64,000 bases of DNA from Hyphomicrobium_A sp963776675 (lineage in GTDB: Bacteria > Pseudomonadota > Alphaproteobacteria > Rhizobiales > Hyphomicrobiaceae): contig CAVZNR010000027.1 in the NCBI GenBank assembly GCA_963776675.1, positions 121,069 to 185,068 of the forward strand, given 5' to 3'. How positions within the stretch are numbered: position 1 is the first letter of the stretch; the number at the start of each line of letters is the position of its first letter. Positions 1 through 7,670 of this stretch are shown here, one piece after another. Under the pieces are notes generated by a model, which was not told where the DNA came from, did not search any database, and was given only the letters and a program-made list of their open reading frames with translations. The position numbers and the translations under genes are program-made.

Positions 1-154
1 AATGCTGGGAGCCGAGCGCCATATTGACCTCGGCCTCGGTTGCGGACACGGGACCCCACCACTCCTGGATGTCGGGGCGCCCCAGCCAGCCGCGGATCAG
101 ATCCCAATCCGCGCGGGTCGCGGGCCGCAAGCGGACGGCGCCCGTCCCCTCCAT
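1..154 (-). CDS. GNAT-family N-acetyltransferase, N-terminal fragment
   Basis: Only the first 51 codons lie in the window; the gene runs off the left edge. The ATG sits 4 bases after the purH stop on the same strand, so the two are probably co-transcribed. The translated start, VRLRPATRADWDLI followed by a Trp-Trp-Gly-Pro motif, is typical of the first beta strand and helix of GNAT acetyltransferases of the aminoglycoside 6'-N-acetyltransferase / RimJ-like kind. These transfer an acetyl group from acetyl-CoA to an amine. The acetyl-CoA-binding part is outside the window, so the substrate cannot be judged. Family assignment is inference from a short stretch. Confidence 0.6.
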   Translation of the reverse strand, partial: MEGTGAVRLRPATRADWDLIRGWLGRPDIQEWWGPVSATEAEVNMALGSQH

Positions 155-158
155 GACC

Positions 159-1743
159 TCAATGCCGGAAGTGGCGCAGGCCGGTGAACACCATGGCAAG
201 CCCGCGCTCGTCCGCCGCCGCGATCACCTCCTCGTCGCGCATCGAGCCGCCGGGCTGGATGATGGCCGTGGCGCCGGCCTCGGCGGCGGCCAGCAGCCCG
301 TCGGCAAACGGGAAGAACGCGTCGGAGGCGACAACCGAGCCCTTGGTGAGCGGCTCCTTGGCCCCAATGGCCTTGGCGGCGTCCGCTGCTTTTGAGGCCG
401 CGATGCGCACCGAGTTCGACGCGGCTCATCTGGCCCGCACCGATACCCACCGTAGCCCCGCCTTTGACGTAGACGATGGCGTTCGACTTGACGTGCTTGG
501 CGACCTTGAAGGCGAACAATAGATCGGCAAGCTCGCTATTGGTCGGCGCGCGCTTGGTGACAACCTCGACGTCGGCGGCGCCCACGCCTCCGTTGTCGCG
601 CGACTGCACGAGCAGGCCTCCCGCGATCGAGCGCACGCTGACGCCGGGCGCGCGCGGATCGGGCATCCCGCCCGTCGTCAGAAGCCGCAGATTCCTTTTG
701 GCTGCAAACACCGCCTTGGCCTCCGCCGACGCCTCAGGTGCGATCACGACCTCGGTGAAGATCCTGGCGATCTCCTCGGCCGCGTCCGCGTCGATGGGGC
801 GGTTGAGGGCGACGATGCCGCCGAAGGCGCTGACGGGATCGCAGGCGAGCGCCTTGAGATAGGCCTCCTTCAACGTGGCGCCGAGCGCGACGCCGCACGG
901 GTTCGCGTGCTTGATGATGGCAACCGCTGGCTCCTCGCCCAGCTCCGCCACGAGCTCGAAAGCCGCATCCGTATCGTTGAGATTGTTGTAGGAGAGCTCC
1001 TTACCCTGGTGCTGCAGCGCGGTCGCGACGCCGAAGCGCGCCTCGCCCGACGTGTAGAAGCCCGCCGTCTGGTGCGGGTTCTCGCCATAGCGCAGCTCTT
1101 CAATGCGTCGGCCGCCGAACGCGCGCCACTCCGGCGTCTCCTCGCCGAGCTCGCGGGCGAACCATGCGCTGATGGCGGCGTCGTATGCCCCCGTGCGGGC
1201 GAAGGCCTTGGCGGCGAGGTGCCGGCGCAGGTCGAGCGTCGTCGCCCCTTCGTTCGCCTCCATCTCTTCGACGACGAGCGGGTAGTCGTCCGGCTCCACC
1301 ACCACTGTAACGCCGGCATGGTTCTTCGCCGCCGCGCGAATGAGCGCCGGACCACCAATGTCGATGTTCTCCACGCACTCGTCGTAGGACGCCTCCTGCG
1401 CCACCGTCTCCTCGAAGGGGTAGAGATTGACGACGAGCAGATCGATCGCGCCGATGCCGTGCGAGGCGGCCTGCGCCTCGTGCATTGCGTTCCCGCGCAC
1501 GGCAAGCAGCCCGCCGTGAATCTTGGGATGCAGCGTCTTCACGCGCCCGTCGAGCATCTCCGGAAAGCCCGTCACCTCCGAGACGTCCCTGACCGTGAGG
1601 CCGGCGCCCCTCAATGCGGCCGCGGTGCCGCCCGTCGAGACCAGCTCCACCCCCATGTCGGACAGCGCGTGTGCGAACTCCTCAAGACCCGATTTGTCGG
1701 ACACGGACAGAAGCGCCCGCCGGACCTTGGTCGTGCCATTCAT
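159..1743 (-). CDS. purH: Bifunctional AICAR formyltransferase / IMP cyclohydrolase (one frameshift)
   Basis: Catalyses the last two steps of purine synthesis, AICAR to FAICAR to IMP. The N-terminal MGS-like cyclohydrolase domain (about residues 1-150) carries GRVKTLHPKIHGG. The transformylase domain carries RYGENPHQ, KHANPCGVA and KSNAIVYV. The frame breaks near codon 441 (about base 420): after GAGQMSRV the C-terminal 83 residues, ending MVFTGLRHFRH, continue in another frame. Removing one G from the minus-strand triplet junction GTC-G-AAC restores N-S-V-R-I-A-A and a normal length of about 527 aa. purH is needed for prototrophy, so a consensus error is more likely than loss. The ATG overlaps the stop of the heparinase-like gene by 4 bases (ATGA), implying translational coupling. 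Confidence 0.95.
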
Positions 1744-3455
1744 TCGTTTTGCTCCTCAGCCACGCGCTCGATCATCCACTTAACCTCGCTCTCGCCATAC
1801 GTCGCGCCACGCAGCACGATCTGCATGGCGGCGCGCGGGCCGGCGCTATTGGCGAAGGAGGCGCCCTCCTCGATCGACGCCGCGGCACCGTCGGCGACAA
1901 AGCGCCATCGTTCGCCATTGGGCAGCTTCAGCCCGACCATATTCGGCGCCAACTCCAGCCACGACGCAACATCTGGATGCAGATGGAAATGCACCGCGAA
2001 CGGCAGATCCGCCCGCAACCGCACTGTTTGCCGCTGACCCTCTAGTTTGTCGCACCCCGACAGGCGCTGCCCGTCGGGCGAGAGAACCAGGCGGCGGCTG
2101 TGCATCAGCCCGAAGCGGCGCAGGTACCCGTCATGGCTCGCCTCCAGCACGGTCCCTTCCTCGGTTTCGTCGAGGTGCCACTCGACCGTATCGGGGTAGC
2201 GGATGGGCGGCGCACCGATCAGCTCCTCCAGCCGGCGATGGGTCACGAGCTTGGAGGACGACTTCTCGGCGAGACACAGCGTGTTGTGGCTGGCGGTGGC
2301 GCGCGCGGCGGGATACCAGTCGCCGCCCGCAGGGCCCGGCATGCCACCATTGACGAAAAGGAGCCGCGCGCCCGAGCTCATCTCAAATGACAGGCAGCCC
2401 GCCTGCGCCTCCCCGGCGGCCGGCAGCGGCGGCGGCGTGCCCACGTCCACGATGACGATGCTGCTTTCGTGCTCCAGGCGCGCATAACCCGATGCGCGCG
2501 CCTCATATAGCACCGGCGACAAGCCGTCATCGTAGGCCAGCACCGTGCCGAGACCGGCGGCCGCAGGAATGCTCATGCCGTTGAAGCGCGCCAGCATGCC
2601 GTCACCCATGCGCATGTACCGCAGCATCGGCAGGATGCGCACCATCGCCTCGATCAGCTGCGGCGGGTGGGGGCGACTGCGCGCCACGAAGCATTGGCCC
2701 AAGGGCAAGAGGTCGAGCATGATCTCTATGAGAACACTGGGATTGCGGCTGATGTGGCCGCCGTCGGGCAGAACCTGGCGTTCGAGCTCCGCATCGAGCG
2801 CCGCCTCCGCCGCCTTGAGATGGCGTTCGTGGCCGACAATCGACATGTCGGCGAGCACCAGCGCGATGAGCGCGAGCAGGCGCGGGTAGCTCTCCGGTGC
2901 GTCCTTCCACGACGCGCTGAGCAACGCGAGCTGACGCCCAAGGCTCGAGGTGATGGTCTCGTAGCTCGCCGCATCGGCACCGTCGAGCAGAAGAGCTGCA
3001 TACGAGATCCACGAGATCAGCCGCCGCGCGATGACCGCAGGCTCGGCACCGATGCCTGATCCGCCACCGAACCGGATGGCCCACTCGGTGGCGAGCCGGC
3101 GCGCGGTCTCGCCCGCCTCGTCGTCGCCGGCCGCAGCGAGATTGCGCAGCCAGCCGAAGCCGTGCAGCTCGCGCTCCCATGCCGGCGTGGGCGGCCTAAT
3201 GTCGAACGGCGATCTTCCCTTGAGGAATGCGATCGAGCCGGCGAGCCCGAACTGGCCGTGCTGGATCTCGCGCCAGAAGCTCGGGTCGGCCGTGCGCAAA
3301 TCCTGCGGCACGATCAGCAGACGGTCGGCAGGAGGTGCTGCAAGCGACCAGCCCAGCAGCCGCGACGCCAGCACCTCAGCGAGCGCCGCGCGCTTCGTGC
3401 GCTCGACCGACTGCGCGGCGATCCTCAAACGTTCCTTGAGCGTCAGGTCAAACAT
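1740..3455 (-). CDS. Heparinase II/III family protein
   Basis: A 571-aa protein with an N-terminal alpha-helical toroid part (about 1-320) and a C-terminal beta-sandwich part holding FVNGGMPGPAGGDWY and ATASHNTL, where the His is conserved in heparinase II/III-like lyases. The family cleaves acidic polysaccharides by beta-elimination, but members placed between rsmB and purH in Hyphomicrobiales are uncharacterised and the substrate is unknown. The frame is open further upstream. I chose the ATG giving MFDLTLKERL because a G-rich stretch lies just upstream and the residues before it overlap the rsmB region without family similarity. No classical signal peptide is evident. It is coupled to purH by a 4-base overlap. 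Confidence 0.8.
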   Translation of the reverse strand: MFDLTLKERLRIAAQSVERTKRAALAEVLASRLLGWSLAAPPADRLLIVPQDLRTADPSFWREIQHGQFGLAGSIAFLKGRSPFDIRPPTPAWERELHGFGWLRNLAAAGDDEAGETARRLATEWAIRFGGGSGIGAEPAVIARRLISWISYAALLLDGADAASYETITSSLGRQLALLSASWKDAPESYPRLLALIALVLADMSIVGHERHLKAAEAALDAELERQVLPDGGHISRNPSVLIEIMLDLLPLGQCFVARSRPHPPQLIEAMVRILPMLRYMRMGDGMLARFNGMSIPAAAGLGTVLAYDDGLSPVLYEARASGYARLEHESSIVIVDVGTPPPLPAAGEAQAGCLSFEMSSGARLLFVNGGMPGPAGGDWYPAARATASHNTLCLAEKSSSKLVTHRRLEELIGAPPIRYPDTVEWHLDETEEGTVLEASHDGYLRRFGLMHSRRLVLSPDGQRLSGCDKLEGQRQTVRLRADLPFAVHFHLHPDVASWLELAPNMVGLKLPNGERWRFVADGAAASIEEGASFANSAGPRAAMQIVLRGATYGESEVKWMIERVAEEQNE

Positions 3456-3597
3456 CGACAGGCCCCCCGCTGCCCGACCCAGGCTCGCAGCGCGCATTCC
3501 CACGCCGCATGGACATAACGCTCCGACTACCCCCCCGCGCCCCTGAAAACAAGGTGAGGTACGCGACGAGCTGTGCGCAGTTGCACGGCCGACCCAC

Positions 3598-4980
3598 CTA
3601 GCCCGCGAGGACGAGGCGCGCGGCATAGAAGCCGTCGAGCCCGCCAAGCTCCGTACCCGCATCAGACAAGTGGAACGGCAGCGTGCGCAGGTCGCCCTCG
3701 GGCGTAATCCATTCGGGTGCAATGCCGCATTCGCCGGCGGCGATCGGCGCCCGCGCCAAACGTGGCTCGCGTGCCAACAGCCGGGTAATCTGATCGGAGC
3801 CTTCCTCCGGCTCGAGCGAGCAGGTGCAATAGACCAACGTGCCGCCGGGCTTGAGAAGAGCCAGCGCGTTGTCGAGGAGGCGAGACTGCAGCGCCGACAA
3901 AGCTGCGACGTCATCGGAGCGTTTGAGGCGCAGGATGTCGGGATGGCGGCGGATCGTTCCCGTCGCCGTGCATGGCGCATCGAGCAGTACGGCGTCGAAC
4001 TTTCGTTCAGGCCGCCACGTCGCAGCATCGGCCTCGACGAGCTCGGCTTCAAGATGCAGCCGCTCCAGGTTGGACTTGACCCGCACCAGCCGTGCACCCG
4101 AAAGCTCGACCGCCGTCACGACGGCACCCGCGGCCGCAAGCTCTGCGGTTTTGCCACCCGGCGCCGCGCACAGATCGGCGACCGTGCGACCTTTGATGTC
4201 ACCCAGAAGACGGGCGGGCAGCGCGGCGGCGGCATCCTGCACCCACCATGCGCCTTCCGCATAGCCATCGAGGTCCTCGATACGCCCGCCGGCCCTGATC
4301 CGCACTGATCCCGTTGGCAGCACAATTCCGCCGAGGCGCTCGGCCCATGTTGCCGGCTCGCTTTTGACGGCGATGTCGAGCGCCGCCTCGGCGAGTGAGG
4401 CCTCGGCAATGCGGCGCGCATCCGCCTCGCCGTATGTAGCGATCCACCGATCGAGCAGCCAGGCCGGTACGTTGAGCCGCACAGCGTCGCATCCGACCAG
4501 CACGTCCGCGCCCTCGCGCGCGGTCCGCCGCAGCAGCGCATTGACCAGACGATCGTAGCGGCGCGCATGGCGATCGAGGCGCGCCTGATCGACGGCGAGG
4601 CCGACGGCGGCGTGCGGCGGCGTGTTAAGAAACAGCAGCTGCGCCGCGCCTGCGAGCAGGATCGGCCAGAGGTTGCCCTGCCGCTCCGGCAGCGGCTTTT
4701 CCAGGAAACCCGACAGCACCTTCTCAAGCTCGCCCTGCCGCCGCAGAACCGTCGCAGCGATAAGGCGCGCCAGCGCACGGTCGCGGGGAGCAAGCGCGCT
4801 TGTGTTGAGCTCCTTGGCGATCGCCTCGTCGAGCGAACGGCCCTGGCGCAGCACGGCGCTGATCAGGCCAACTGCGGCCTCACGCGCCGGCAGTCCGGCC
4901 GGCGTCGGTTGGGCGTCGGGCTTGCGCGCGCCGCCGCGCGCGGCCGTATTGCGCTTGGTCGAGACATGGCTGGGTGGCAC
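3598..4980 (-). CDS. rsmB: 16S rRNA (cytosine-C5)-methyltransferase RsmB/NOP family
   Basis: A SAM-dependent RNA m5C methyltransferase of 460 aa, expected to modify C967 of 16S rRNA in the cytoplasm. An N-terminal NusB-like RNA-binding domain (about 30-170) is followed by a Rossmann methyltransferase domain with the SAM loop DLCAAPGGKT (about 269-278). The two catalytic cysteines sit in DAPCTATG (Cys about 337) and YCTCSLEPEEG (Cys about 387). The first 30 residues are basic and low in complexity, as is common in this family. It lies 15 bases from the htpX stop on the same strand. About 140 bases separate it from the heparinase-like gene, so that gene may have its own start signals. Confidence 0.92.
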   Translation of the reverse strand: MPPSHVSTKRNTAARGGARKPDAQPTPAGLPAREAAVGLISAVLRQGRSLDEAIAKELNTSALAPRDRALARLIAATVLRRQGELEKVLSGFLEKPLPERQGNLWPILLAGAAQLLFLNTPPHAAVGLAVDQARLDRHARRYDRLVNALLRRTAREGADVLVGCDAVRLNVPAWLLDRWIATYGEADARRIAEASLAEAALDIAVKSEPATWAERLGGIVLPTGSVRIRAGGRIEDLDGYAEGAWWVQDAAAALPARLLGDIKGRTVADLCAAPGGKTAELAAAGAVVTAVELSGARLVRVKSNLERLHLEAELVEADAATWRPERKFDAVLLDAPCTATGTIRRHPDILRLKRSDDVAALSALQSRLLDNALALLKPGGTLVYCTCSLEPEEGSDQITRLLAREPRLARAPIAAGECGIAPEWITPEGDLRTLPFHLSDAGTELGGLDGFYAARLVLAG

Positions 4981-4995
4981 AGGCGTCTCGCCTCC

Positions 4996-5949
4996 TTAGC
5001 CCCACGGACCGTGCGCACGGCGCGGCTCGGCCGGCGCATCGGACCACGGACCCGTCGGAGACGCGTTGCCACCCTCGCGCGGGCCGTCGGTCTGCCCGCT
5101 CTCACGCGCCATCTCCTGCAGCGCCGCGATGCGGTTCTCGGTATTGGGATGCGTGGAGAACATGTTGTCGAGGCCGCGCCCGCTCAACGGGTTGATGATG
5201 AACATGTGCGCGGTGGCCGGGATGCGCTCGGCCTCCTCATTGGGGATCCGATGCGCATAGCCTTGGATCTTGGCGAGCGCCGACGCGAGCCATAGCGGGT
5301 GCCCGCAGATCATGGCCCCGCCCCGGTCGGCCGCATACTCGCGCGAGCGGCTGATCGACATCTGCACGAGCATCGCCGCAAGTGGCGCTACGATGATGGC
5401 AACCAGCGCCCCGATCGCGCCGATCCCGCTGCGATCGTCGCGGTTGCCACCGAACAACAGCCCGAACTGCATGTACTGGGCGAGCATGGAGATGGCACCG
5501 CCGATGGTGGCGGCCACCGTCATGATCAGCGTGTCGCGGTTCTTGATGTGGGTGAGCTCGTGCGCCAGCACCCCGGCAAGCTCATCGCGGCTCAAGGCCT
5601 GCAGGAGCCCGGTCGAAGCGCAGACCGCCGCGTGCGAGGGGTCGCGCCCGGTGGCGAAGGCGTTCGGCTGCGGGTTGTCCATAATAAAGACTCGCGGCAT
5701 CGGCAGTCCGGCGTTCTGCGCCAGCTCGCGCACGGTGGCGTAATACTCGGGTGCCGAGCGCGCGTCGACCTCCTTGGCCCCGTACATGCGCAAGACGAGC
5801 TTGTCGGAGTTCCAATAGCTGAGCGCGTTCATGGCGAGTGCGATGACGAAGGCGATCACCATACCCGTCTGGCCGCCGATCATCGCGCCAAGAGCCACGA
5901 AGATAGCCGTCAAAAGGGCGAGCAGCATCGCCGTCTTTACATAGTTCAT
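4996..5949 (-). CDS. htpX: M48 zinc metalloprotease HtpX
   Basis: An inner-membrane protease of 317 aa that degrades misfolded membrane proteins. Two hydrophobic segments occur at the N terminus (about 5-45) and two more after the active site. The zinc motif HELTH is at about 130-134, and the third ligand glutamate lies in SREYAADRGGA near 205. The C-terminal tail of about 35 residues is proline- and glycine-rich. The ATG is followed by NYVKTAMLLALLTA, the usual HtpX start in alphaproteobacteria. It is divergent from the SDHAF4-like gene, with about 90 bases between the two starts. Confidence 0.93.
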   Translation of the reverse strand: MNYVKTAMLLALLTAIFVALGAMIGGQTGMVIAFVIALAMNALSYWNSDKLVLRMYGAKEVDARSAPEYYATVRELAQNAGLPMPRVFIMDNPQPNAFATGRDPSHAAVCASTGLLQALSRDELAGVLAHELTHIKNRDTLIMTVAATIGGAISMLAQYMQFGLLFGGNRDDRSGIGAIGALVAIIVAPLAAMLVQMSISRSREYAADRGGAMICGHPLWLASALAKIQGYAHRIPNEEAERIPATAHMFIINPLSGRGLDNMFSTHPNTENRIAALQEMARESGQTDGPREGGNASPTGPWSDAPAEPRRAHGPWG

Positions 5950-6041
5950 GGGTGTCTTTTCCGCCTCCTGAGCGGTCCTGAGCCAGACATGCTATATGGA
6001 ATGCGAGGTTGGCAATAACCAGTATCCGCCAGGTTTCCACG

Positions 6042-6230
6042 ATGGATGCAAAGCCGAAGAAACGCGACCTTCCCCCCGCCGCCGAGCGCGCCCTCAAGGA
6101 GGCCGAGGAGCGGCGCGCCGAGCGCACACGCCATGAGAAAGCGCCCGCTACAGAGGTCGATGGGCCGAAGGGGCCCGACCCGGCGCGCTACGGGGATTGG
6201 GAAAAGGACGGCATCGCCTCCGACTTCTGA
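6042..6230 (+). CDS. DUF1674 protein, succinate dehydrogenase assembly factor 4 (SDHAF4) homologue
   Basis: A 62-aa protein ending GPDPARYGDWEKDGIASDF, the hallmark C-terminal block of DUF1674/SDHAF4. In mitochondria SDHAF4 binds the flavinated SdhA subunit and promotes SdhA-SdhB assembly; the bacterial role is inferred from that. The N-terminal half is charged and probably disordered. I chose the ATG giving MDAKPKKRDL; an in-frame start 33 bases upstream would add residues unlike the family. It is divergent from htpX, a pairing seen in other Hyphomicrobiales. Confidence 0.85.
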   Translation: MDAKPKKRDLPPAAERALKEAEERRAERTRHEKAPATEVDGPKGPDPARYGDWEKDGIASDF

Positions 6231-6374
6231 GCGCGCCCGATGAGAGGTTGTGCACGCGTTATCGCGGCGCTGCCGCAACGACCACGCCAAAATTTCGCCC
6301 GAGCACGCCAACGCGGGTGGCTTGGCGGCGCAGCGTGCCTATAGTGGCCGGTCGACTGCTTTCCAGGACCAATC

Positions 6375-7085
6375 ATGCGCCGACCCGGCCGCGTCTTCCT
6401 GCGCCTCCTCCTCGCCGTCCTGGTGCTCGCCGCGCTGTTCGGAGCCTTCTGGCTGGGACTTGTGCCCCAGCGCTATTCGCCATTCGCGCCAATCTCTTTG
6501 GCCGAGCGCCCGTCCTGGTTCGTCGATTTCCGCCTGGCCGCACTCAGGAACGACCCGGCGCTGTGCCGCGCGGTGCTGGTCGAGCCCTACATCGCGGCCA
6601 CGCCCATTCCCGACAATCCGATCAAGAACGGCTGCGGCTGGATCAACGCGGTGCGCGTCGGCAAAGTCGGCGGCGCTGAGCTGGGTGCCGCTCAGATGAC
6701 CTGCGAGACGGCCGCCGCGCTCTCGTTATGGATGCAGCACGAGGTGCAGCCCATGGCGGTTGCCGCGTTCGGCGCGCGCGTGACTGGGCTCGACGACATG
6801 GGCACCTACGCCTGCCGCAACATCATCGGCAACAAGAAGTGGGCGAACATGCGCAGCCAGCACGCGCTTGCCAACGCCACCGACATCGGCGGCTTCCGGC
6901 TCGACAACGGCGAGCACATCAGCGTGGCGCGCGACTGGAAAGGCCACGACCGCAAGGCGCGTTTTCTGCGCAACGTGCATGAGCGCGCCTGCCGCTATTT
7001 CCGCGTCGCCATCGGGCCCGACTACAATGCCGCCCACTGGAACCACTTCCACCTGGACCGCGGGCTGTTCACGCGCTGCAGGTAG
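6375..7085 (+). CDS. Extensin-like (DUF882/VanY-related) C-terminal domain protein
   Basis: A 236-aa protein with an N-terminal hydrophobic segment (about 9-27, LLLAVLVLAALFGAFWLGL) acting as signal anchor, then an extensin-like C-terminal domain. Diagnostic stretches are CGWINAVR, YACRNI, SQHALANATDIGGF and GPDYNAAHWNHFHLD. The His/Asp residues of these motifs resemble the metal site of LAS-type (D-alanyl-D-alanine) peptidases, and several cysteines probably form disulphides. This supports an envelope-located, possibly peptidoglycan-acting enzyme. The family itself is experimentally poorly defined. The gene follows the SDHAF4-like gene by about 145 bases. Confidence 0.85.
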   Translation: MRRPGRVFLRLLLAVLVLAALFGAFWLGLVPQRYSPFAPISLAERPSWFVDFRLAALRNDPALCRAVLVEPYIAATPIPDNPIKNGCGWINAVRVGKVGGAELGAAQMTCETAAALSLWMQHEVQPMAVAAFGARVTGLDDMGTYACRNIIGNKKWANMRSQHALANATDIGGFRLDNGEHISVARDWKGHDRKARFLRNVHERACRYFRVAIGPDYNAAHWNHFHLDRGLFTRCR

Positions 7086-7213
7086 CCGCTGCCAGGCCGG
7101 CAGCGCTACCGGCCGCGGCAGCACGGGCCCCCTGTTTCGCAGGGAACGGCGCGCGTCGCACGTCGCGGCCATATTGGCGCAACCGGATACGCAACCGCCA
7201 CAGGGTTTGTGCC

Positions 7214-7549
7214 ATGCCAGAGCTGACGCCGAGAATTGTCGCCATCCTCAAGAAGTACATGCGCGATCCTTCCACGCGGGTCGACGGCCGCACGACGCTC
7301 AGCGAGCTTTGGATCGACCGGCTCGACGTTCCGATGATCTTCCTCGACATCGAGGACATCTTCGACGTGCAGCTCAACTATTTCGATGAGATCGAGGGCG
7401 TGGCGACGATCGGCAGCCTCGTCGATTGCGTGGCGTCGGCTATGGCGGCAAAAGCTGCGCAGCGCCACCTGCGCAGGTCGACGCCGCGCAAAAAGGGAAA
7501 CTGGATGTCGACGGGTGCACCTGCGCGCGCAACAAGCCTGCGCTCGTGA
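7214..7549 (+). CDS. Acyl-carrier-protein-like protein lacking the phosphopantetheine serine
   Basis: A 111-aa protein whose first 80 residues follow the acyl carrier fold: helix 1 (RIVAILKKYM), a loop, then ELWIDRLDVPMIFLDIEDIF in the helix 2 position, helix 3 and helix 4. Functional carriers have D-S-L-D at the start of helix 2, with the serine holding phosphopantetheine. Here the codons read D-R-L-D (GAC CGG CTC GAC), so the attachment site is absent as sequenced. The C-terminal 30 residues are basic and unlike ACP. It lies between the extensin-like gene and the TPR-CHAT gene, same strand. It could be a non-carrying ACP homologue or hold a sequence error. Confidence 0.7.
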   Translation: MPELTPRIVAILKKYMRDPSTRVDGRTTLSELWIDRLDVPMIFLDIEDIFDVQLNYFDEIEGVATIGSLVDCVASAMAAKAAQRHLRRSTPRKKGNWMSTGAPARATSLRS

Positions 7550-7670
7550 CGCGCCGGACCTCGCTTATCTTCAAGTCGTTGTGGATTGTCCTTTCGGCCG
7601 GCAGTAGATTGCGGCCCGTGCCCGCGCGCGCAATCGCTTCACGGTGAGCTCGGGCCACTGGCGGAGGGCT

